Source: G963666935 sp963666935 (GTDB lineage Bacteria; Bacillota; Clostridia; Christensenellales; CAG-138). From it: a stretch of 64,000 nucleotides of DNA. The DNA lies in assembly GCA_963666935.1 (NCBI GenBank), contig OY762936.1, positions 1,736,001 to 1,800,000 on the forward strand. Direction: 5' to 3'. The notes beneath the pieces are model-generated. The model ran no database searches. It was not told the DNA's origin and worked only from the letters and a program-made list of their open reading frames with translations. The position numbers were made by a program, and so were the translations under genes. Position 1 is the stretch's first letter. Each line of letters opens with the position of its first letter. Shown piece by piece: positions 15,833-23,451 of this stretch.

Positions 15833-17044
15833 TCACTTTTTTTCCATAACGGTTTTAAAATAGGATGTAAGCTGCGCTAAGGCTGCCTCTATGTTGCTTG
15901 AACGGCCGATGGGAGCGCTGCCCTGTGCCGCGCCATCCCGCCCGCCGCCCTTGCCGCCCACCGCCGCATTCACCGCCTGACAGAGCTCTCGCATGCTGAC
16001 TTTTGCACCATTCGTGCGCATGAGCTGATAGCAAAGGTTTTTTTTCCCTTCTCCGAACAGCACCGCCACCGCGGGTTCTTTGCCGCATATTTCCTCCGCC
16101 AGCCGCTTCAAGTCGCCCATTTCCACATCATTTTGCCAGTGAACCACCAATTTGTAACCGCGAATTTGCTCTGCACTTTCTAAAAGCTCCCGCGCCTGAA
16201 CAACCGCAAACTGCTCCGTGCGGCGTTTGAGCGCGCCACGAGCCAAGAACAGCTCCTCGCGCTGGCGGGTTACCGCCTCCAAAACCTGCTCCGGCTTTGT
16301 GCTAAATTCCTTTGCCAGCGCGGCCACGACGGCCTGCTTGGCCAGAGAATCCTCCACTGCCCGCATGCCACATGCGAACCACGCCCTTGTTCCGCCCTTA
16401 TAACGGATATGATCCGTTATTTTGATATACCCGATTTCCCCGCTGCGTTGCACATGGGTTCCGCAGCAGGTACAGGAATCCACCCTCCCGACAAATACGA
16501 TGCGGACCTCTCCCGCAAGCCCCTGCGCCTGTTTGCGCAAAGGAATGGAAGAGAGTTCCTCCGCCTGCACAATTTGATATTCCGTTTCCACGTTACGGTA
16601 GACAGCCAGATTAGCCTCCCTCTCCAGTTGCGCAAGCTGCGCCTCACTCAAGGGCAGGTCGAAATCCACGGTGGCATAGGTTTCCGCCATGTGGAATCCG
16701 ACGTTGACGGCACCGTAGAGGCTATGCGCCAGACCGGAGAGGATATGTTCCCCGCTGTGCTGCTGGGAATGATCCATCCGCCGCTGTGCATCTGCCTCAA
16801 TGTCCACATCTGTGCCTTGGGGGAGCGGCTTTTGCGTAAGATGCCAGACCTCCTCTCCTTCTTCCCGAGCGCTGAGCACCCGCACGCCGTCAAGGATGCC
16901 TGTATCGGATGGCTGGCCGCCGCCTTCTGGGTAGATTACGGTAGCATCCGTAAGTATTTCATACCCGTTTTCCACTGGCCGACAGCTGAGCACCCGACCC
17001 CGGCAAAGCAGCCCATTTTCTTTGTAATATAGTCTTTCGGTCAT
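15833..17044 (-). CDS. alanyl-tRNA editing protein AlaX-like with DHHA1 domain
   Basis: This 403-residue protein matches the C-terminal half of alanyl-tRNA synthetase without the catalytic core. Residues 30-90 are the tRNA-synthetase class II additional domain (YPEGGGQPSDTG). DHSQQHSGEHILS and CTCCGTHV supply the H-x3-H and C-x3-H zinc ligands of the editing site. The C-terminal part is a DHHA1 domain ending in GGKGGGRDGAAQG. Such proteins hydrolyse Ser-tRNA(Ala) or Gly-tRNA(Ala). ATG 17044 has GGAAGGAG upstream, and a longer non-ATG start is less likely. It is separate from the downstream infC operon, whose promoter lies between. Confidence 0.9.
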   Translation of the reverse strand: MTERLYYKENGLLCRGRVLSCRPVENGYEILTDATVIYPEGGGQPSDTGILDGVRVLSAREEGEEVWHLTQKPLPQGTDVDIEADAQRRMDHSQQHSGEHILSGLAHSLYGAVNVGFHMAETYATVDFDLPLSEAQLAQLEREANLAVYRNVETEYQIVQAEELSSIPLRKQAQGLAGEVRIVFVGRVDSCTCCGTHVQRSGEIGYIKITDHIRYKGGTRAWFACGMRAVEDSLAKQAVVAALAKEFSTKPEQVLEAVTRQREELFLARGALKRRTEQFAVVQARELLESAEQIRGYKLVVHWQNDVEMGDLKRLAEEICGKEPAVAVLFGEGKKNLCYQLMRTNGAKVSMRELCQAVNAAVGGKGGGRDGAAQGSAPIGRSSNIEAALAQLTSYFKTVMEKK

Positions 17045-17126
17045 GGCTATGCTCCTTCCGGTCAAAAAGAGAAATGTAAGGACACCGGGTTCCGGTGTCC
17101 TTACTTTCGGTTTGCAAAAAGTGAAT

Positions 17127-18311
17127 TTACTTCTTCAGAGACAGAACGCGCTCAAAATCAGCAATGATGTCTTCCACATCTTCCAGACCGACGGAAATTC
17201 TCATCAGGCCCTCCTTGATATTGCACTTCTTGCGGTCTTCTGCGCTCATGCCGCTGTGAGAGGTACGCGTATCGGAGAAGGTCGTGGAGAAGCTGCCCAG
17301 AGAAGGAACCATGGTGACATACTTAAACTTATCCATGGTGAACATGACGTTCTCATAGGTACCCAGATCGATAGTGACCATGCCGCCGTAAAGGCCGTTG
17401 TTAAACTGTTTATCGGCAATGGGCTTGAAGGGACTGTCCTTGAGACCGGGGTAAGAAACGCTCAGCACGTTCTTATTGGTGGCGAAGTACTCGGCCAGCT
17501 TCATGGCGTTCTCGGAATGACGCTTTACACGGACTTCCAGCGTGCGCAGGGAACGGGTTAGCAGCCAGGCGTCAAAGGGGCTCATGGTAGGCCCGAACAC
17601 GTGACCGGTGCGGACGATCTTCTTCAGATCCTCCGCGTCCTTCACGGTTACGGCCCCGGCCATAATATCGGAATGGCCGTTCATAAACTTGGTAGCGGAG
17701 TAGACAACGAAATCTGCACCATTGTTGATAGGCTGGCAGATGATGGGAGTTGCGAAGGTGTTATCCACAACCAGCTTCGCGCCATGGGCATGGGTCACTT
17801 CGGCGATCTTCTGCATATCCAAAACTTCGATGGTGGGGTTTGCAATGGTCTCCATATAAACCAGCTTGGTGTTGGGCTTGAAGTAAGGGGTCAGATCTTC
17901 CTTGAAATCCACAACCGTGACATCCACGCCGTAACGCTTGGACAACTGATTCACGATCAGGTTAAAGGTCCCGCCGAATACGATGGAGCTCATAATCATA
18001 TGATCGCCAGCCTGAACCTGAGACATTACGGTCACGCCAATTGCACCCAAACCGGTGGCATATACCTGTGCGCCGGCGGCTTCATCAATGGCGGTAAGAA
18101 TTTCGCTGGCCATATCGTTGGTGGCGTTGCCGCAGCGGCCATAGTCATGATCCTCGTTTTCAAACCGCAGGGAAGCTTCCAGAGCCTCGCGATCGGTATA
18201 TACGTACGCGCAGTTCATTACCATCGGGGGAACCTTCGGCACGCCCATTGTCATTCCGTGCAGATGGCAGCCTTCGTGGTTCAAAAAGGTGTTGAATTTC
18301 TTCTGATGCAT
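17127..18311 (-). CDS. Cys/Met metabolism PLP-dependent enzyme, methionine gamma-lyase-like
   Basis: This 394-residue member of the cystathionine gamma-synthase/lyase fold has the PLP-binding block VVYSATKFMNGHSD, whose lysine forms the aldimine, and VVDNTFATPIICQPI. The overall pattern fits methionine gamma-lyase (methionine to methanethiol, ammonia and 2-oxobutyrate). However, cystathionine lyase or synthase cannot be excluded from sequence alone. AAAAGGAGATC precedes the ATG. The gene stands alone and is not next to the metY-metA operon at the right end of the window. Confidence 0.85.
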   Translation of the reverse strand: MHQKKFNTFLNHEGCHLHGMTMGVPKVPPMVMNCAYVYTDREALEASLRFENEDHDYGRCGNATNDMASEILTAIDEAAGAQVYATGLGAIGVTVMSQVQAGDHMIMSSIVFGGTFNLIVNQLSKRYGVDVTVVDFKEDLTPYFKPNTKLVYMETIANPTIEVLDMQKIAEVTHAHGAKLVVDNTFATPIICQPINNGADFVVYSATKFMNGHSDIMAGAVTVKDAEDLKKIVRTGHVFGPTMSPFDAWLLTRSLRTLEVRVKRHSENAMKLAEYFATNKNVLSVSYPGLKDSPFKPIADKQFNNGLYGGMVTIDLGTYENVMFTMDKFKYVTMVPSLGSFSTTFSDTRTSHSGMSAEDRKKCNIKEGLMRISVGLEDVEDIIADFERVLSLKK

Positions 18312-18441
18312 TTCAATTGATCTCCTTTTATGAAATATTTGTTTACTTTTAAGCTATTATAATAATAGCATAATCTATTTATTTCGCAAGTGAACAGTCG
18401 CATTTTTGTACAATATTCACGCGTCGGCGGGGAGCAACTTA

Positions 18442-19611
18442 TTACTTTGACACCCCTACGTACTTCACGCGCTGTTCATACAACTTGACTTCGTTGCTGG
18501 CTTTCCATTCCTGCTGCGCGGCATCGTACGCGGCGCTCTTTTTGTCATTAAAAAGCTTATCCTTGATTTCCGCCGCCACGTCCTCATAGACGACAGTAGC
18601 TGTATTTACGTCGTCTACCCGCTTAATAATATACACGCCGGAATCGCCAAAATCAAGGGTTGTGACATCATCTTTTCCCAGCGCGACTGCCGCATTGTAA
18701 TATTCTTCGCCATATTTATCTTGCAGTCCCTCGCCCATGATATTTCCCACGGCCATTGAGGTCATGTTGGTATCCTGATTGTATTCGTCAATCAACGCAT
18801 TGAAATCCTGACCGTCCAAAATCTTCTGGAGAACCTCATCCACCTTCGCGTTTACATCCTGCGCTTCCCCATCCTCATTCTTGCTCTTTATCAGAATATG
18901 TTTGACATAGAACAGCCCTTCAGGCGCCTCCAGCGGCCGTACGTCGCCGGAATAGGCGTAGGACTCAACCGCGTCGTAATAGGCCGCAGGATCTGCCGCA
19001 TATGCCTCTTGCTCTTCGGGCAGGTTCTCATCGTACCAGGCCTTTGCTTCTTCATCAGTTGTTTCCGGAATATCCGTATAAAGGGTCGCCACGAACTTGT
19101 CCCGCAGCGCGTTGTTGATATACTCGTCCTCAAACTCCGCCAGGATATCCTTATACTGATAATGTTGGCTCTTGTATGCGGCATTGAACTGATTGATGGC
19201 AGCCTCCCGGCGCGCATTCTCATCCTCAATGGAGCTATTCATAAAATCCTCCAGATAGTAGTTATCCGCCGCGTCGCGTCCCTTTTGGCGAGCGGCTGTC
19301 AACTCATCCTCCGTAAGGGTGAATCCCTCCCGATGCGCTTCCGCAACGGGCAGAGCAGACGAAACCAGCATATCAAATACGAGCTTGCGACCTTCCGCAA
19401 GAGACTCAGGCGTGGACGTATCGATCAGCCCATAGGAGGCATAAAGCTCAAACTGCTGATAGAAGCTGGAATACGTGACCTCCACATCCCCGATTTTGGC
19501 CACGACCGGGTTGGGAATGGCTGCGCTGCATCCGCCGCACACCATGGCAAGCGTTAGAAAGGTAAGCGCAAGGCAGAGCGCAACAAAAGTATGAAGCTTA
19601 TTTTTGAACAT
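18442..19611 (-). CDS. PpiC-type peptidyl-prolyl isomerase, putative lipoprotein foldase
   Basis: The 389-residue protein starts with a signal peptide (KLHTFVALCLALTFLTLAMV) followed by CGGCSAAIP, where Cys29 could be lipidated although the lipobox is not classical. Residues 45-190 are a SurA/PrsA-type helical chaperone region with YSSFYQQFELYAS. Residues about 240-340 are a parvulin domain beginning LFYVKHILIKS and ending VYIIKRVDD. It is expected to help fold exported proteins on the outer face of the membrane. It is a single gene, flanked by spacers of 130 and 230 bases in which I see no other gene. Confidence 0.85.
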   Translation of the reverse strand: MFKNKLHTFVALCLALTFLTLAMVCGGCSAAIPNPVVAKIGDVEVTYSSFYQQFELYASYGLIDTSTPESLAEGRKLVFDMLVSSALPVAEAHREGFTLTEDELTAARQKGRDAADNYYLEDFMNSSIEDENARREAAINQFNAAYKSQHYQYKDILAEFEDEYINNALRDKFVATLYTDIPETTDEEAKAWYDENLPEEQEAYAADPAAYYDAVESYAYSGDVRPLEAPEGLFYVKHILIKSKNEDGEAQDVNAKVDEVLQKILDGQDFNALIDEYNQDTNMTSMAVGNIMGEGLQDKYGEEYYNAAVALGKDDVTTLDFGDSGVYIIKRVDDVNTATVVYEDVAAEIKDKLFNDKKSAAYDAAQQEWKASNEVKLYEQRVKYVGVSK

Positions 19612-19842
19612 GTCGTTACTCCTTATCGTATCGATTTGACCTTATTTCCACAAATCTTATTTATTTTATCCTTTTGCGAGTATACTGTCAACGAAATACA
19701 CTATGCTTTCACAAAGAAATAGCTTCAATGTAAAAAAGCATGTCCATTCAAAGCGCTTTTTTGATGTTTTTACCAAATCGAGTCTCCACAGCGACGCGTT
19801 TTGTATTATAATAAAGACATGTTTTAATTTGGAGGCTCTTTT

Positions 19843-20382
19843 ATGAAGAATATCCCCAACATATTATCTGCCCTCAGAATTGCCATGGTCTTCCTCTTCG
19901 TGTACCTTTTTTTTCAGAATGAGTACATTGCATGTTTTATCGTATATGCTGCGGCATATTTTACCGATATACTAGACGGCTTTCTGGCCCGCCGTTACAA
20001 CTGGGTTACCGATTTAGGCAAATTTCTTGACCCAGTTGGGGACAAGCTTATGCTAATTGCCGCAGTCGTCTGCTTTGCGATGCGCGGCTGGATCCCCATA
20101 GCCATTCCCATTATTGTGGGAGCCAAAGAACTTTTTATCCTTTTGGGCGGCCTACTCATGTTCAATAAAAAGGATGTGGTAGTCACCTCGGACTGGTTGG
20201 GAAAAATTGCTGCCGGGGCGTTTAATATCACGGTTCTGCTCACGCTGGTTCGCTTCCTTTGGGGCGTAGATGTTTTGGCTCCTCTGATACTGCCCCTGTT
20301 CGGCATCTGTATCCTGCTGGGCATATGCGCACTGATCCACTACGCCCGCAAGCAGATTCTCGCCTCCAAAAGCATGGACTGA
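19843..20382 (+). CDS. pgsA: CDP-diacylglycerol-glycerol-3-phosphate 3-phosphatidyltransferase
   Basis: This 179-residue membrane enzyme carries the CDP-alcohol phosphotransferase signature DGFLARRYNWVTDLGKFLDP, with the D-G-x2-A-R-x8-G-x3-D arrangement completed by the next Asp in VGDKLM. Five or six membrane segments follow the family pattern. It makes phosphatidylglycerol phosphate, the first step toward phosphatidylglycerol and cardiolipin. GGAGG stands 7 bases before the ATG, and a TATAAT is found 30 bases upstream. A strong terminator follows directly. Confidence 0.92.
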   Translation: MKNIPNILSALRIAMVFLFVYLFFQNEYIACFIVYAAAYFTDILDGFLARRYNWVTDLGKFLDPVGDKLMLIAAVVCFAMRGWIPIAIPIIVGAKELFILLGGLLMFNKKDVVVTSDWLGKIAAGAFNITVLLTLVRFLWGVDVLAPLILPLFGICILLGICALIHYARKQILASKSMD

Positions 20383-20398
20383 CCTTTTTGCACAATTT

Positions 20399-20447
20399 GA
20401 AGCCCTCCGTAATAGTATGAATCAACAAAACAACGGAGGGCTTTTTT
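20399..20447 (+). terminator. terminator whose 3' arm contains the next gene's ribosome site
   Basis: AGCCCTCCGT (20401-20410) pairs perfectly with ACGGAGGGCT (20433-20442), extended by one A-T pair, and is followed by six T residues. It ends pgsA transcription. The GGAGGG of the 3' arm is also the only Shine-Dalgarno site for ATG 20450, so the hairpin can control both transcription into the next gene and its translation. Confidence 0.85.
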
Positions 20448-20449
20448 GT

Positions 20450-21445
20450 ATGAAAAAAATCCTGGCACTGATGCTTTGCGCATTGATGCTGCTTTCAATG
20501 GCGGCATGCAGCAAGGGAGAGACACTACGCCCCGTTACACTCAACGAAGTTACGCGATCGGTATTCTATGCACCTCTGTACGCAGCCGTCACAAACGGCT
20601 ACTTTGAGGAGGAGGGAATGGATATCGAGATTGTTACAAGCGGAGGCAGCGACAAGAGCATGACCGCACTGTTGGCAGGTGAGGCGGACGTTGCGTTGAT
20701 GGGCCCGGAAACCGGGATCTACATTTTGAATCAAGGCAAAGAAGATCACCCCATAATCGTGGCGCAGCTCACCAAGCGCGACGGATCTTTCCTTATGGGT
20801 CGGGAGACGAACACAGATTTCAACTTTGAAGAACTCCGGGGGAAATCCGTGATCGCCGGCCGCCCCGGCGGCATGCCATATATGACGCTGCTGTATGTTT
20901 TGCGCCAGCACGGGTTGGAGCCGGACGTGGATGTGGAAATCATCAGCAACATCCAATTTCCTCTCATGGGCGGCGCCTTTGAAAGCGGCACCGGGGATTA
21001 TGTGACGCTGTTCGAACCCACAGCGTCCCTCTTTGCAAGTGCAGGAAAGGGTTACATTGTAGCGAATATCGGCCAGGAAAGCGGTGAAGTTCCCTACACC
21101 ACCTTTATGGTAAGCCCCAAGGCCATTGAGGACGACCCAAAATTCGTAGCAGCCTTTGTCCGATCCATTTATAAGGCGCAGCTTTGGGTTCAGGACGCGT
21201 CCGACGAGGAGGTTGCAAAGGCCATGCGGCCTTTCTTCCCCGACGCGGACATCGCAACGCTGGCGGCTGTGGCCAAGAGCTACCGGGCCACGGACTCTTG
21301 GACACAGGTCCCCACTATGACCGAAGACGCCTTTACCCGCTTACAGGATATCATTGAGGGCGCTGGAGAACTGGATGCACGGGTGCAACTTTCCCAGCTG
21401 GTGGATAACAGCTTCGGCGAAGCGGCCATCAAAGACCTCTCCTAA
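20450..21445 (+). CDS. ABC transporter substrate-binding lipoprotein (NMT1/SsuA type)
   Basis: The protein is 331 residues from ATG 20450. A lipoprotein signal (MKKILALMLCALMLLSMAAC) ends in a good lipobox with Cys20. The body resembles the NMT1/THI5-SsuA family: VFYAPLYAAVTNGYFEEEGM, then VALMGPETGIYI and GGMPYMTLLYVL. These proteins deliver pyrimidine precursors, sulfonates, nitrate or similar small ligands to an ABC importer. The ligand is not predictable and no permease or ATPase is next to it, so partners must lie elsewhere. Expression seems to require passage through the terminator hairpin that overlaps its ribosome site. Confidence 0.88.
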   Translation: MKKILALMLCALMLLSMAACSKGETLRPVTLNEVTRSVFYAPLYAAVTNGYFEEEGMDIEIVTSGGSDKSMTALLAGEADVALMGPETGIYILNQGKEDHPIIVAQLTKRDGSFLMGRETNTDFNFEELRGKSVIAGRPGGMPYMTLLYVLRQHGLEPDVDVEIISNIQFPLMGGAFESGTGDYVTLFEPTASLFASAGKGYIVANIGQESGEVPYTTFMVSPKAIEDDPKFVAAFVRSIYKAQLWVQDASDEEVAKAMRPFFPDADIATLAAVAKSYRATDSWTQVPTMTEDAFTRLQDIIEGAGELDARVQLSQLVDNSFGEAAIKDLS

Positions 21446-21457
21446 CCGGCACAAAGA

Positions 21458-21489
21458 AAAAAACGCACCCAACGGGTGCGCTTTTTTTA
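21458..21489. terminator. bidirectional terminator
   Basis: CGCACCC and GGGTGCG form a 7-bp stem with a 3-base loop, flanked by an A-run and seven T residues. It separates the convergent substrate-binding protein and phosphoesterase genes. Confidence 0.85.
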
Positions 21490-21523
21490 TTCTTTGGATT
21501 GCACAGTGTGCGCAAAGAACACG

Positions 21524-22216
21524 TTATACTTCCATGATCAGTTTTGGCCGAAATTCCAGATGATCCGCAGAGCACAGCACGTATTGCACGCCGTTTCTCA
21601 CACCTTCGAAGGCGCTTTTACAGGATTTACCATGGAGGTGGCCATAAACTACAAGGTTTGCCCCATACCGCTCAAACAATTCCGTAAATCCGCTGGACGC
21701 CCGGCTCTCGTTAAAGGGCGGATAGTGAAGCATGCAGATCATGGCACCCTTCCCAGCTGCCTTTTTTAGAGAAAGTTCCAGCCGAATAAGTTCCCGTTCA
21801 TAGATCCGCTGATCTGTTGCCGGATCAAAGTTCTGACTTCCTGGGCATGTCCATCCCCGGGACCCAGCGATTGCGACGCCGCCTATCACCACCGCATCAT
21901 TCTGGAGGGCATAGACGCCCGCAGGAAGTGCATTTCTTACCTTCGCCAGTGAATCCCACCAATAGTCGTGATTTCCCCGAAGAATAACCTTTTTGCCCGG
22001 TAGGTCCCCGATATACTTGAGATCTGCCGCCGCGTTCTTCAGGTGCATCGCCCAGCTGATATCTCCCGGCACCAGCACCAGATCCTCCTCGGATACCGTC
22101 TCTTTCCACGATTCGGCAATCCGCTGCGCATGATGATCCCACTGGGGGCCAAAGACATCCATTGGTTTATCTGAATTTAGCGAAAGATGCAGGTCTCCAA
22201 TCGCAAAAACTTTCAT
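21524..22216 (-). CDS. calcineurin-like metallophosphoesterase
   Basis: The 230 residues carry all five metal-binding motifs: GDLHLS (residues 7-12), LVPGDISWAMH, LRGNHDYWW, MLHYPPF and VYGHLHGKS. The protein should bind two metal ions and hydrolyse a phosphate mono- or diester; the substrate is unknown. It belongs to the bacterial YaeI/YkuE-related cytosolic group rather than to exported nucleotidases, as no signal peptide is present. It lies 21 bases downstream of a zinc-ribbon gene and is probably co-transcribed with it. Confidence 0.88.
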   Translation of the reverse strand: MKVFAIGDLHLSLNSDKPMDVFGPQWDHHAQRIAESWKETVSEEDLVLVPGDISWAMHLKNAAADLKYIGDLPGKKVILRGNHDYWWDSLAKVRNALPAGVYALQNDAVVIGGVAIAGSRGWTCPGSQNFDPATDQRIYERELIRLELSLKKAAGKGAMICMLHYPPFNESRASSGFTELFERYGANLVVYGHLHGKSCKSAFEGVRNGVQYVLCSADHLEFRPKLIMEV

Positions 22217-22237
22217 CCTCCACCTCGCCTAAATCCA

Positions 22238-22672
22238 TTATTCCTCTTGGTCGGGTTCTTCCCGCTCCTCTTGAGACATTCCGAGCGTTTCGTCCTCTTC
22301 GTCCTCCTGATCGTCCATATCCTCGCCCAGCTCTTTGTCGATTTCCTTGAGCTCCATCTCTGGAATATCGTTGTCAATGGGTACTTCCACTTCCAGCTCG
22401 TTCATTTCTGCGTCGCCGAGCTCATCCACCGCCTCGCCTTTTTTTCGTGAATCCGCCAGCTTCTCCAGACTCTCCTGCCTGCGAACTTCCCTAAGACAAA
22501 TCGCGCACAGCTCGCTGCCTTTGACTGCAGGGTTTTCACCGCACTCTGTACACATGACGATGGTGTCTTCGGTTTCCGCTTCGCCCTTCATGGAACGCCT
22601 ACAGACGCTGCAGTACTGCTCGTCATCTCTGATATAATTCAGTTCACACCTTGGGCATTTTCTCAAACCCAT
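22238..22672 (-). CDS. double zinc-ribbon protein with acidic tail
   Basis: This 144-residue protein has two zinc ribbons: CPRC with CSVC (residues about 6-27) and CTEC with CAIC (about 41-62). After residue 85 it becomes a strongly acidic, Asp/Glu-rich tail, likely disordered. ATG 22672 is chosen because GGAGG is 6 bases upstream; a longer start at 22693 lacks this. Small clostridial proteins of this build are common and uncharacterised. The acidic tail might mimic nucleic acid or bind a basic partner, but that is speculation. Confidence 0.75.
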   Translation of the reverse strand: MGLRKCPRCELNYIRDDEQYCSVCRRSMKGEAETEDTIVMCTECGENPAVKGSELCAICLREVRRQESLEKLADSRKKGEAVDELGDAEMNELEVEVPIDNDIPEMELKEIDKELGEDMDDQEDEEDETLGMSQEEREEPDQEE

Positions 22673-22726
22673 AGCATCCTCCGTCATGTACACCTAATAC
22701 ATTACTTAATTATTATGCAAAAGCGG

Positions 22727-23344
22727 TTATTCTATGTCAATAGGTGTTTTTCGCATTTCGACATCCGCTACAATACGGCCGATCTGCTCCAGCACCATTT
22801 CCCTTCCATCCCCAGTTTCCGCGGAATAGTGGATGGCCGCAGGCGGCGCGCCCAAAAGCTTTGCCGCAACGTTAGCGGCCTGCTGGCGCTTAGATTTTGC
22901 CAACTTATCGGACTTGGTAGCAATGAGCGTAAAAGGTACACCGTAATACAGAATCCAAGCGAACATTTGCCTATCTTCCGCCGTGGGCGCATGGCGGATA
23001 TCCAGCAACAGAAAAATATGCGTCAACCGACCCGACGACAGGTATTCCTCAATCAGCTTGCCCCAATTTTCCTTTTCCGTCTTTGGGGCTTTCGCGAACC
23101 CATAACCCGGCAGATCCACTAGGTAAAACGACCGGTTGATCAAAAAAAAGTTGACGAGACGTGTTTTACCAGGGCTGGAAGAGGTTCGGGCAAGCTTGTA
23201 ATTGTTGCACAGGGAGTTGATGAGGCTGGACTTGCCTACGTTGGACTTGCCCACCATGGCGATCTCCGCTCCGCGTCGCTCCGGGCAGGCCCCGCCCAAG
23301 CCAAAGCTGGTCAAGAACTCCGCCTGTTTGATTGAAAACTCCAC
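22727..23344 (-). CDS. engB: ribosome biogenesis GTPase EngB/YsxC
   Basis: This 205-residue small GTPase has G1 MVGKSNVGKSSLIN, G2/G3 with DLPGYG, G4 as TKSDK and a C-terminal SAETG-like G5. It acts in late assembly of the 50S subunit and is essential in many Firmicutes. The start is GTG 23344 with GGAGGGAGGAG upstream. It follows lon on the same strand, the conserved lonA-ysxC arrangement, although a terminator-like hairpin lies in the 107-base gap. Confidence 0.95.
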   Translation of the reverse strand: MEFSIKQAEFLTSFGLGGACPERRGAEIAMVGKSNVGKSSLINSLCNNYKLARTSSSPGKTRLVNFFLINRSFYLVDLPGYGFAKAPKTEKENWGKLIEEYLSSGRLTHIFLLLDIRHAPTAEDRQMFAWILYYGVPFTLIATKSDKLAKSKRQQAANVAAKLLGAPPAAIHYSAETGDGREMVLEQIGRIVADVEMRKTPIDIE

Positions 23345-23424
23345 GGTGCTTCTCCTCCCTCCGTTTCGTATGCTTTTGCATTGTAAAGTATGCGCAATCA
23401 GAAATCAATAGTTTTCATAAAAAA

Positions 23425-23449
23425 AAGCGCGCCTTCCGGCACGCCAATT
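23425..23449 (-). terminator. terminator between lon and engB
   Basis: On the minus strand GCGTGCC pairs with GGCGCGC (one G-U) around GGAA and is followed by eight T residues. Read-through or a separate promoter would be needed for engB. Confidence 0.7.
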
Positions 23450-23451
23450 TT

